In this document: one piece after another, positions 36,741-43,245 of the stretch
How the letters are laid out: each line of letters starts with the position of its first letter
Numbering within the stretch: the stretch's first letter is position 1
Source of the DNA: Hyphomicrobiaceae bacterium
GTDB taxonomy: Bacteria; Pseudomonadota; Alphaproteobacteria; Rhizobiales; Devosiaceae
Length of the DNA stretch: 64,000 nt
NCBI GenBank assembly: GCA_020638095.1
Contig: JACKJF010000004.1
Span: forward strand, 806,001-870,000
Direction: 5' to 3'
Position numbers and translations under genes: made by a program
Notes under the pieces: generated by a model
What the model was told of the DNA's origin: nothing
The model's database searches: none
The model's input: only the letters and a program-made list of their open reading frames with translations

Positions 36741-37597
36741 GGCCGGAAAATCCATTTCAGAGTCTGCGGCAGAATGGCGGCCGCGTGCTTGAAATCGTGC
36801 GCGCCCTTTCCGAACTCGAGCCGCACGTCATAACCCTTGTGAGAAAGGGCCAGCGCCATCTGAATCGAGGCTAGCGGCCAGTGATCGACCGAATTGACGA
36901 TATCGCCCGCCCCGGCCTGCAGGAAGACCCGAATGGGCTTTGCCGCATTCTGCCGCACGATCGATGGATAGTTGTTTCCCCCGCGAAGGGCTGTGAAGCT
37001 GCCGACATGGCTGATCACCAGTCCGAACTGGTCCGGCCGCGTCCAGGCCGCATTGAACGCACAGATTCCCCCCGAGCTCATGCCGCACATGGCCCGATTT
37101 TGGGGATCACGAGAGATGTTCAGTCCTTCGAGCGCGACGGGCATTAATTGCTCGACCAGATAGGTCACGTAGGCATCGGTAATCGCATCGTACTCGAGCG
37201 ACCGCACCGCCTGGCTGCCTTGCGCCTGACCCGCGATATCACCGGGCTGAACAAAGAGGGCAACGGTTGGCGCGAGGGCTCCCGAGGCGATGAGATTGTC
37301 GAGAACCTCGACGGCCTGGGTCCGCTCGAGATAGTTCCGCCCATCCTGAAAGACGATGAGATTTGCCGGCTCGGTGTCCCGATAGGCTGCTGGAACGTAA
37401 ACCGTCCAGTCGCGCTCGATGACCTCCCACATGTTGCGATGGGCATGCCGCCCCCGGCGCAGTGAGCCTTCGGCAACGCCCTCCGCCCGAACGCCAAGTG
37501 GATTGGCCGGCGGCCGGGCGCTTTCCCGCGCAGCCTCGAACACGGACTCGTCGGCGTCGTCGAGCCGGGCGGTCGGAACGTCGAACTCGAATATCAT
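36737..37597 (-). CDS. esterase D/enterochelin-esterase-like serine hydrolase
   Basis: A 286-residue hydrolase of the putative esterase (esterase D) fold. Seen are WTVYVPAAYRDTEPANLIVFQDG, NRAMCGMSSGGICAFNAAW (nucleophile Ser in GxSxG), and the C-terminal histidine in GKGAHDFKHAAA. Similarity to Fes/IroE-like esterases suggests a siderophore or other ester substrate, but no siderophore genes are nearby. The start MIFEFDVPTARL was chosen because upstream residues look non-coding; the ribosome site is weak. Confidence 0.83.
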   Translation of the reverse strand: MIFEFDVPTARLDDADESVFEAARESARPPANPLGVRAEGVAEGSLRRGRHAHRNMWEVIERDWTVYVPAAYRDTEPANLIVFQDGRNYLERTQAVEVLDNLIASGALAPTVALFVQPGDIAGQAQGSQAVRSLEYDAITDAYVTYLVEQLMPVALEGLNISRDPQNRAMCGMSSGGICAFNAAWTRPDQFGLVISHVGSFTALRGGNNYPSIVRQNAAKPIRVFLQAGAGDIVNSVDHWPLASIQMALALSHKGYDVRLEFGKGAHDFKHAAAILPQTLKWIFRP

Positions 37598-37758
37598 CCT
37601 GTCACCGCAGCCAGACTGCCACGATACGTTTGCCTGCGATCGCTGTGCACCATGACCCCCGAGGTCTTTGCCCGGACACTCGCAACCTCCGCCCGCCGCG
37701 TCAATCCATGCCAGTGCGGCAATTGGCTGCCGCCCCGCCACCGATGGACCTGCTCATC

Positions 37759-38211
37759 CTAACTGCCGCTACCGAAGGCGACGAGCGCCGCGCCGCTGAT
37801 AACCAGCAGGCCGCCGATGCCCTTGACCAGATTCATCGGTTGAACCGGCACGCCCAGAAGTCCGAACTGGTTGATGACGAACCCGATCAGAATCTGCCCG
37901 CTGACCAGCAGCACGAAAAACGCGGCAGGTCCGACGCGCGGGATCAGATAGGACGAGAGAATGATCATCAGGGCGCTGACGATGCCCGCCAGAAACATCC
38001 AGACCGGCACATCGGCCATCTTCGCATAGTCGCCGAGCCGCTGCCCCGCCAATAGCGAGATGATGACCGACGTGGCAAAGGCAATGCCGAAAAACGGCAC
38101 ATTGCCCATGAACGGTGATCCCATGATCCGCGACGACTGCGCGATCATCGGCAGGTAGACCGACACGGCCGCTCCGCCGAGCATCGCCAGAATATAGTTG
38201 AAATAGAGCAT
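37759..38211 (-). CDS. DMT-type membrane protein of the YdcZ (DUF606) family
   Basis: A 150-residue protein with five hydrophobic segments (YILAMLGGAAVSVYLPMIA; VPFFGIAFATSVIISLLAG; VWMFLAGIVSALMIILSSYL; AAFFVLLVSGQILIGFVIN; GIGGLLVISGAALVAFG). The FVLLVSGQI...NQFGLLG pattern is typical of the YdcZ half-size drug/metabolite transporters, which are thought to work as dimers. The substrate is unknown. A leader hairpin with a T6 run lies about 80 bases upstream. Confidence 0.85.
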   Translation of the reverse strand: MLYFNYILAMLGGAAVSVYLPMIAQSSRIMGSPFMGNVPFFGIAFATSVIISLLAGQRLGDYAKMADVPVWMFLAGIVSALMIILSSYLIPRVGPAAFFVLLVSGQILIGFVINQFGLLGVPVQPMNLVKGIGGLLVISGAALVAFGSGS

Positions 38212-38288
38212 TGCCCCCTCCCCGGAAGTTCTGAGGAACCCTGTGACAAGTCCGGGCAGACGGCAATGGGCAAGATGGACGGCCAGCG

Positions 38289-38318
38289 AAAAAACGGCGC
38301 CGTTTCATGAGCGGCGCC
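38289..38318 (-). terminator. terminator-like hairpin in the YdcZ leader (possible sRNA or attenuator)
   Basis: On the minus strand GGCGCCG (plus 38312-38318) pairs with CGGCGCC (plus 38296-38302) around a nine-base loop and is followed by G and TTTTTT (plus 38294-38289). No gene on this strand lies upstream, so it either ends a small RNA made from about 38300-38430 or attenuates the YdcZ gene 78 bases downstream. Confidence 0.55.
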
Positions 38319-38464
38319 TGCCTCGGTACCAATGGAAATCGCGCGGCCGTCAGTTTTCCTGCAGCAATTCAGCCCTTGTGTGAGGCCTGGCCCCAAATAG
38401 GTTCCATCGCTGCGATCGGGACAATCGCGCTCTAAAAACAAAACCAACAAGGGACACAAACATC

Positions 38465-38842
38465 ATGAGAGGTATCGCGTTCTATTTCTTCGTTGCCGCC
38501 GTCATTTGCGTGACGATCGGCATGGCCTGGGGCATCATCATGGCGGCCACCAATGACCATCTTCTCGCACCCGCGCACGCCCACCTGAACCTCGTCGGCT
38601 GGGTCACGATGGCGCTTTTCGGGCTCTATTACCACGTCACGCCAAAAGCCGCCGCTTCCGGCCTCCCGCGTATCCATTTCGGCCTCGCCATTCTCGGTGT
38701 GGTCACGATGGTGCCCGGCATCGCGATAGTCATCGTCACGGAAAACCCGATCCTGGCCATCATCGGCTCGCTCCTGACGATCAGCTCGATGCTGGTCTTC
38801 CTCTACACCGTGTGGACAAACGGTTTGGGATCAGAGGGTTAG
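38465..38842 (+). CDS. small four-helix membrane protein, haem-copper-oxidase-like
   Basis: A 125-residue integral membrane protein with four hydrophobic segments. The motif PAHAHLNLVGWVTMALFGLYYH resembles the helices of haem-copper oxidase subunit I (CcoN-like) and NnrS proteins, where such histidines bind haem. It is far too short to be an oxidase. Similar stand-alone proteins are common in alphaproteobacteria and are unassigned. Preceded by AAGGGA; a 250-base upstream region separates it from the divergent YdcZ gene. Confidence 0.75.
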   Translation: MRGIAFYFFVAAVICVTIGMAWGIIMAATNDHLLAPAHAHLNLVGWVTMALFGLYYHVTPKAAASGLPRIHFGLAILGVVTMVPGIAIVIVTENPILAIIGSLLTISSMLVFLYTVWTNGLGSEG

Positions 38843-38872
38843 GGGAAACAAAGCAGCCGTCGATAACGTGCT

Positions 38873-38959
38873 CGTCATTGCGAGCGAACAGGGTGAGCGT
38901 GGCAATCCAGCCATATCCCTTTCTGGATTGCTTCGTCGCAAACGCTCCTCGCAATGACG
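38873..38959. repeat. extragenic nested inverted repeat, Rhizobiales type
   Basis: Outer arms CGTCATTGCGAG (38873-38884) and CTCGCAATGACG (38948-38959) are perfect complements; inner arms GCAATCCAG (38902-38910) and CTGGATTGC (38923-38931) are also perfect. Elements with this CGTCATTGCGAG...CTGGATTGC wording are scattered through many alphaproteobacterial genomes. The surrounding 230-base gap has no gene. Confidence 0.85.
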
Positions 38960-39072
38960 CTTAACTTCCCAACCCGACATAAGGTCGGTCGGGTGGCAGC
39001 TATGCCGATCGAATGACTGAGTGGGGTGAATTTTTAACCCGCATTTGTTGACGCGGCAAACGGCGCTTTATT

Positions 39073-39339
39073 TCAGCGATAGATTTCCCGCCGGTTGCCA
39101 ACGCTGATGACAAGCACGATCAGTCTTCCATCGTCGATATGGCAGATGATGCGTAAGTCACCGACGCGATAACGCCAATAATTGGAGAACTCACCCTTCA
39201 GCGATTTGCCCAGTTGGCGCGGGTTGTCCAACTCCAATACACGGCGTTCCAGATAGTCGATAACGCGCTTGCGGTTGAGTGACGACAACCGCCGCATGTC
39301 TTGTTGGGAATGCAGCGTATATTCAATCGTCCAGGTCAA
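39073..39339 (-). CDS. RelE/ParE-family toxin
   Basis: An 88-residue RelE/ParE-fold protein (YTLHSQQDMRRLSSLNRKRV, KSLKGEFSNYWRYRVGDLRI, and the C-terminal VLVISVGNRREIYR). The GEFSNYWRYRVGDLRI core and final R-x-x-Y are characteristic of RelE-type mRNA interferases. It overlaps the antitoxin gene by 17 bases and is read after it, the usual antitoxin-toxin order. Length is typical. Whether it cleaves mRNA or targets gyrase cannot be told from the sequence. Confidence 0.92.
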   Translation of the reverse strand: MTWTIEYTLHSQQDMRRLSSLNRKRVIDYLERRVLELDNPRQLGKSLKGEFSNYWRYRVGDLRIICHIDDGRLIVLVISVGNRREIYR

Positions 39340-39568
39340 TGGCGCCCGCCGCCACTAGGTCCTCGGCGAACTCCGCCTTGATCTCTTCAAGTGAAATTCT
39401 CTCGCCGGTATCGGTGCGCATCCGCTCGTCAGCGAGATAAATGTCCTCGAGGTCCTCGATCTTTTCGACGATCGCTTGCCGGGCGTAGAAACTTTTCGTC
39501 CGCCCGGTCTTCTTGGCCATGGCCCCAAGGCGGTCTTCAATGTCTTTGGGCAGACGCAGGGCGAGCAT
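39323..39568 (-). CDS. RelB-like ribbon-helix-helix antitoxin
   Basis: An 81-residue protein. The N terminus MLALRLPKDIEDRLGAMAKK and GRTKSFYARQAI form a ribbon-helix-helix DNA-binding domain, and the acidic C-terminal half (EDIYLADERMRTDTGERIS) would wrap the toxin. GGAG lies eight bases before the ATG. It should repress its own operon through the palindrome overlapping the -10 element just upstream. Confidence 0.9.
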   Translation of the reverse strand: MLALRLPKDIEDRLGAMAKKTGRTKSFYARQAIVEKIEDLEDIYLADERMRTDTGERISLEEIKAEFAEDLVAAGAIDLDD

Positions 39569-39591
39569 GCCAATGGCTCCGGATTTCAGCT

Positions 39592-39628
39592 GCTATACAT
39601 GTATAGCAAATTTTATGTATCCAATCAA
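39592..39628 (-). promoter_or_regulatory. promoter and palindromic operator of the toxin-antitoxin pair
   Basis: A perfect 16-bp palindrome, GCTATACATGTATAGC (39592-39607), overlaps a minus-strand -10 element TATACA (plus 39600-39605). A -35 element TTGATT (plus 39623-39628) lies exactly 17 bases away. Binding of the ribbon-helix-helix antitoxin at the palindrome would block the -10. The same dyad also lies upstream of the divergent small gene at 39679. Confidence 0.8.
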
Positions 39629-39678
39629 GCCTGCAATTCCCTCCAATTCCCTCTATTTAGTTCTAAATGGAGGTTCGC

Positions 39679-39831
39679 ATGAGAACGATCGACGTATCAA
39701 CACCCGTTTTTGCAGCAATTTGGGCGGCACGACGAGATGGAGAAGAGACCGAGAACGCAATTTTGGAACGAATACTTGGTATTGCAAAGAAACATGCAAC
39801 CAACATTCAGCGCAAGGATGGAGTGACATAA
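39679..39831 (+). CDS. 50-residue ribbon-helix-helix/SeqA-N-like small protein
   Basis: A short gene encoding MRTIDVSTPVFAAIWAARR, then DGEETENAILERILGIAKK. A TIDV strand, a helix, a turn and an ILERIL helix give the outline of a ribbon-helix-helix fold, close in pattern to the N-terminal oligomerisation domain of SeqA. GGAGG lies five bases before the ATG. Its TAA is immediately followed by the ATG of the HARE-HTH gene with no gap, so the two are co-translated. Local base composition is clearly more A/T-rich than the surroundings, suggesting recent acquisition. Function is unknown; an antitoxin or DNA-binding role is possible. Confidence 0.75.
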   Translation: MRTIDVSTPVFAAIWAARRDGEETENAILERILGIAKKHATNIQRKDGVT

Positions 39832-40086
39832 ATGAAGAAAATTAGATGGGTTGATGACGTAGTGGAAGCACTACGCACTCTGGGAGGGAAAGCGCACTAC
39901 TCTAGAATCTACGACGCCGTAAGAAACATACGGATCACAGCCGGTAGGTCTGTCCCTCGCACATTTGACGAAGTTGTGCGCAAGGAAATCGAAACTCATT
40001 CCTCCGACTCGGAAGCGTACACTGGTCGAGAGGATTACCTTTTTGCGCCAAAGGGCCTTGGAGCAGGAATTTGGGCTTTGCGGTGA
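39832..40086 (+). CDS. HARE-HTH type winged-helix protein
   Basis: An 84-residue protein matching the HARE-HTH fold (HB1, ASXL, restriction endonuclease HTH): WVDDVVEALRTLGGKAHYSR, then IYDAVRNIR, RSVPRTFDEVVRKEIETHSS, and the ending YLFAPKGLGAGIWALR. In bacteria this domain is often attached to restriction endonucleases or stands alone beside them, and is thought to read modified DNA. Here it stands alone, immediately after the 50-residue protein and beside a toxin-antitoxin pair. A/T-rich codons suggest transfer. Ends four bases from the convergent ettA. Confidence 0.78.
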   Translation: MKKIRWVDDVVEALRTLGGKAHYSRIYDAVRNIRITAGRSVPRTFDEVVRKEIETHSSDSEAYTGREDYLFAPKGLGAGIWALR

Positions 40087-40090
40087 TCCT

Positions 40091-41746
40091 TCACCTCGTC
40101 AGCGGCTTGTATTTGATCCGGTGCGGGTTGGCTGCGTCCTGGCCCAGCCGTCTGATCTTGTCATACTCGTAGTCTTCGAAATTGCCCTCGAACCATTCCA
40201 CATGGCTCTCGCCCTCGAAGGCGAGCATGTGCGTGGCGAGGCGGTCGAGGAACATGCGATCGTGGGAGATGATCACGGCGCAGCCGGCAAATTCTTCGAG
40301 CGCTTCTTCGAGCGCTGCCAGCGTCTCGGTGTCGAGATCGTTGGTCGGCTCGTCGAGCAGCAACACGTTGGCGCCAGATTTCAGCATCTTGGCCAGGTGC
40401 ACGCGGTTGCGCTGGCCGCCCGAGAGCGAACCAACCTTTTGCTGCTGGTCGCCGCCACGGAAATTGAAGGCTGACGTATAGGCCCGCGAGTTCATTTCGC
40501 GTTTGCCGAGATAGAAGACCTCCTGCCCGCCTGAAATCTCTTCCCAGACGGTCTTTTTCGCATCGAGGCTGTCGCGGCTCTGGTCGACATAGCCAAGATG
40601 CACGCTGTCGCCCACCTCGACCGTGCCACTATCCGGCTGTTCCTGCCCGGTGATCATCCGGAACAGCGTCGTCTTGCCCGCGCCGTTCGGCCCGATCACC
40701 CCGACAATGCCGCCTGCCGGCAGTTTGAAACTCAGATTCTCGATGAGAAGTTTGTCGCCGAACCCCTTGGAAACATTGTCGAACGTGATGACGTTCTGCC
40801 CCAACCGCTCGCCCGGCGGAATGATGATCTGGGCGCTGCTCGATCTGGTCCGCTCCTCATTGGCCTTGACCAGTTCGTCATAGGCCTTGATGCGCGCTTT
40901 CGATTTCGATTGCCGCGCCTGCGGGCTCTTGCTCATCCACTCCGCTTCGCGCTCGATCACCTTGAGGCGCGCCTGGTCCTCGCGCTGCTCCTGGGCGAAG
41001 CGCTTGGCCTTCTGCGTCAGATAGGCGGAATAATTGCCCTCGTAGGGGATGCCGCGGCCGCGATCGAGTTCGAGAATCCAGCCAGTGACATTGTCGAGGA
41101 AATAGCGGTCGTGGGTGATGATCAGAACGGCGCCGGGAAATTCGCGCAAATGGCGTTCCAGCCAGCCGACCGTCTCGGCGTCGAGATGGTTGGTCGGTTC
41201 GTCGAGCAGCAAAAGGTCCGGCGCGCTCAGGAGCAGCTGACAAAGCGCCACCCGGCGCTTCTCGCCGCCTGAAAGATTGTCGACCGACGCGTCCGGCGGC
41301 GGGCAGCGCAGCGCGTCCATCGCCATCTCGACCTTTGAATCAAGATCCCAGAGATTTTCCGCATCTATCTGATCTTGCAGGGCTGCGCCTTCTTCCGCCG
41401 TCTCGTCGGAATAGTTCATCATCAGCTCGTTGTAGCGGTCGAGGACTGCCTGCTTTTCCTTGACCCCGAGCATCACATTGCCGCGCACGTCGAGGCTTGC
41501 ATCGAGTTGCGGTTCCTGCGGCAGATAGCCGACCTTGGCCCCTTCCGCCGCCCAGGCCTCGCCGGTGAACTCGGTGTCGAGTCCTGCCATGATCCGAAGC
41601 AGCGTCGACTTGCCCGCGCCGTTCGGCCCGAGCACGCCGATCTTGGCGTCCGGGTAGAAACTGAGATGGATATTGTCGAGCACCTTCTTGCCGCCCGAAT
41701 AGGCCTTGGAAAGACCCGACATGTGATAGATGAACTGACGCGCCAT
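40091..41746 (-). CDS. ettA: energy-dependent translational throttle protein EttA (ABC-F ATPase)
   Basis: A 551-residue soluble ABC-F protein with two ATPase domains: Walker A GPNGAGKST and GPNGAGKTT, signatures LSGGEKRR and LSGGQRNR, Walker B LLLDEPTNHLD and LLLDEPTNDLD. An arm/linker region with KRFAQEQREDQARLKVIERE and EWMSKSPQARQSKSKARI is characteristic of EttA, which binds the ribosomal E site and gates entry into the elongation cycle according to the ATP/ADP ratio. Length agrees with E. coli EttA (555). The start MARQFIYHMSGL was chosen by family alignment. Confidence 0.96.
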   Translation of the reverse strand: MARQFIYHMSGLSKAYSGGKKVLDNIHLSFYPDAKIGVLGPNGAGKSTLLRIMAGLDTEFTGEAWAAEGAKVGYLPQEPQLDASLDVRGNVMLGVKEKQAVLDRYNELMMNYSDETAEEGAALQDQIDAENLWDLDSKVEMAMDALRCPPPDASVDNLSGGEKRRVALCQLLLSAPDLLLLDEPTNHLDAETVGWLERHLREFPGAVLIITHDRYFLDNVTGWILELDRGRGIPYEGNYSAYLTQKAKRFAQEQREDQARLKVIEREAEWMSKSPQARQSKSKARIKAYDELVKANEERTRSSSAQIIIPPGERLGQNVITFDNVSKGFGDKLLIENLSFKLPAGGIVGVIGPNGAGKTTLFRMITGQEQPDSGTVEVGDSVHLGYVDQSRDSLDAKKTVWEEISGGQEVFYLGKREMNSRAYTSAFNFRGGDQQQKVGSLSGGQRNRVHLAKMLKSGANVLLLDEPTNDLDTETLAALEEALEEFAGCAVIISHDRMFLDRLATHMLAFEGESHVEWFEGNFEDYEYDKIRRLGQDAANPHRIKYKPLTR

Positions 41747-41870
41747 GACGCGGGACCCCTTGAATCGCTCGGTGAATTGCTGGCGCCTATCTAGGACATC
41801 GGACCCGAAGCCGCAATCGCGCACGCGTGGACGAGTTCTCGCACGGCCCGCGACGCATCAGAACGCACAT

Positions 41871-41910
41871 GGACAAATGGTAACGCACCTGTCCAAAGGG
41901 TAACTGGACC
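41871..41910. repeat. paired direct repeats upstream of the small secreted protein gene
   Basis: AATGGTAAC (41876-41884) recurs as AAGGGTAAC (41896-41904) exactly 20 bases later, within longer similar units (ACAAATGGTAACGCACC and TCCAAAGGGTAACTGGACC). Two sites one double helical turn apart upstream of a gene suggest an activator or repressor site; the protein is not known. Confidence 0.4.
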
Positions 41911-41975
41911 GGCGCCGCGATGTCCCGCAACCTCCGCAAAGTCCGGCTTTGGACCCATTCAGGAGGAACATTCAC

Positions 41976-42293
41976 ATGAAGATATCCCACGCGCTGACCG
42001 CGGCTTTGCTTTTGGCGCCGGCCTCAAGCGCCCTCGCCGACGAAACTTTCACCAGTAAGAACGACCTCGACAAGCGGCCGGTCACAGCCATCGCCGCCGA
42101 GCTTGGCGTCGAGCCCCAGCAATTCGCCGACTGCTTCGCCCTCGTCACCCCCGCGTCAGACTTCAACCCGTCCGGCGAGCGTCAGCAGGCCAACAAGGCG
42201 CTGTTGCTCCCTTGCCTGCAGACGGCCAACCCGGCCATCACCAACGATCTGCTCGATAGCGTCATGGACAAATATCGCGGCCAGCACGTTTAG
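41976..42293 (+). CDS. small secreted hypothetical protein
   Basis: A 105-residue protein with a signal peptide (MKISHALTAALLLAPASSALA, cut before DETFT). The mature part of about 84 residues has two cysteines (FADCFALV and LPCLQTAN) that could form a disulfide in the periplasm. It is helix-rich, and I do not recognise a family. AGGAGG lies nine bases before the ATG. Its stop codon TAG is split by the insertion site of the downstream IS element: TA is the duplicated target and G is the first base of the IS, so the reading frame is preserved. Confidence 0.75.
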   Translation: MKISHALTAALLLAPASSALADETFTSKNDLDKRPVTAIAAELGVEPQQFADCFALVTPASDFNPSGERQQANKALLLPCLQTANPAITNDLLDSVMDKYRGQHV

Positions 42294-42367
42294 GTCACAT
42301 ACCCATAAACAGGATTCCCAAGTTCGCTGCGTTGTGATTCCCTTTCTGCCGTCATCAGGAGGTCATC

Positions 42368-42733
42368 ATGGCGCGTTTCGATCTGACGGATTTCGAGTGG
42401 TCGGTGATTGAGCCGCTGCTTCCGACGAAGGTGCGCGGGGTGCGGCGCGCCGATGACCGAAAGGTCTTGAACGGCATTTTCTGGAGGCTGCGCACTGGCG
42501 CGCCGTGGGCCGACATTCCGGCGCGCTACGGTCCGCACACGACCTGCGTCAATCGCTTCAACCGGTGGCGCAGGGCCGGCCACTGGGCGCGCATTCTTGA
42601 AGCCGTATCAGCCGCTTACGATGGCGACGTGCAGATGATCGACTCATCCTCGATCCGCGTCCACCAGCACGCCGCCAACGGCCAAAAAAAGACGAGCGAT
42701 CCCGTTGCATGGGTCGCTCGCGCGGCGGCCTGA
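42368..42733 (+). CDS. IS5/IS427 transposase, first frame (OrfA)
   Basis: A 121-residue product containing the DUF4096-type N terminus of IS5 transposases (DFEWSVIEPLLPTKVRGVRR, WRLRTGAPWADIPARYG) and the first catalytic aspartate in MIDSSSIRVHQHAA. AGGAGG stands just upstream. It ends shortly after the A7 slippery run; a -1 shift there joins it to OrfB to give the full DDE enzyme. Confidence 0.92.
   Translation: MARFDLTDFEWSVIEPLLPTKVRGVRRADDRKVLNGIFWRLRTGAPWADIPARYGPHTTCVNRFNRWRRAGHWARILEAVSAAYDGDVQMIDSSSIRVHQHAANGQKKTSDPVAWVARAAA
42685..42691 (+). promoter_or_regulatory. programmed -1 frameshift site in the transposase
   Basis: The heptamer A_AAA_AAG, spaced by the OrfA frame, is the classic bacterial -1 slippery site (as in dnaX). 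After slippage the frame reads DERSRCMGRSRGGLTTKI, which enters OrfB directly without a stop. Confidence 0.8.
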
Positions 42734-43137
42734 CCACCAAGATCCATGCGCTTGTCGATGCCGAGGGCCGTCCGATCCGCCTCAAGCTGACCGAGGGCCA
42801 GGCTCACGACGCACGCTCGGCCGCCGACATGTTCGATACCGTCGAGGCGGGGCATATCCTTCTGGCCGACCGCGCCTACGACGGCGATGCCTTGCGCGCC
42901 GCAATGGCCGAACGCGGCGCATGGGCCAACATCCGAGCCATGCCGAACCGCGTCAAAACTTTCCCGTTCAGCGCATGGGTCTACCGCCAGCGCAACGCTG
43001 TCGAGCGGTTTTTCAACAAACTCAAACACTTCCGTGCAGTCGCAACACGATACGACAAGCGCGACGACAACTTCCTCGCTTCCGTCCAACTCGCTTCAAT
43101 CCGCATCTGGTTGCGAAGTTATGAGTCGGTGACCTAG
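42709..43137 (+). CDS. IS5/IS427 transposase, second frame (OrfB, catalytic part)
   Basis: A 142-residue frame with the remaining DDE residues: MGRSRGGLTTKIHALVD at its start, the second Asp in HILLADRAYDGDAL, and the Glu in QRNAVERFFNKLKHF with the Y-(2)-R-(3)-E-(6)-K type signature. It is in the -1 frame relative to OrfA. The stop codon TAG takes its TA from the target duplication and its G from host flank, so it lies outside the IS proper. Confidence 0.92.
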   Translation: MGRSRGGLTTKIHALVDAEGRPIRLKLTEGQAHDARSAADMFDTVEAGHILLADRAYDGDALRAAMAERGAWANIRAMPNRVKTFPFSAWVYRQRNAVERFFNKLKHFRAVATRYDKRDDNFLASVQLASIRIWLRSYESVT

Positions 43138-43138
43138 A

Positions 43139-43240
43139 GCATGTTCGGGAAAAGTGCGCAGCGGTTTTCCGGTTCGAACATGCGATAATACAAAGACTTA
43201 GACCATGCGTTTTGATTCCATCAAAACGTGACATGGTCTA
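43139..43240. repeat. double-hairpin extragenic palindromic element
   Basis: First hairpin: GCATGTTCG (43139-43147) with CGAACATGC (43175-43183), plus GGAAAA with TTTTCC inside. Second hairpin: TAGACCATG (43199-43207) with CATGGTCTA (43232-43240), plus CGTTTTGAT with ATCAAAACG inside. Elements containing a GGAAAAGTG...CGGTTTTCC core are very common between genes in Rhizobiales. The IS inserted at its left edge. Confidence 0.8.
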
Positions 43241-43245
43241 GGTGT

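Larger units (their letters stand above)
42293..43134 (+). mobile_element. complete IS5-family (IS427 group) insertion sequence
   Basis: An 842-bp element. The ends are imperfect inverted repeats: the left begins GGTCACATACCCATAA and the right, on the opposite strand, GGTCACCGACTCATAA (13 of 16 identical). Both ends are flanked by TA (42291-42292 and 43135-43136), the target duplication expected for this group. Inside are two overlapping transposase frames with a frameshift signal. Intact ends and frames suggest it may still be active. The right flank is a palindromic extragenic repeat. Confidence 0.92.

Noticed and set aside
39513..39845. 110-codon plus-strand frame overlapping the toxin-antitoxin promoter
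   Set aside because: It runs through the promoter and opposite the antitoxin; the 50-codon frame at 39679 with a perfect ribosome site explains the region better.
42368..43137. Transposase read as a broken pseudogene because of two frames
   Set aside because: The frames are joined by a correctly phased A_AAA_AAG slip site, as usual in this IS group.
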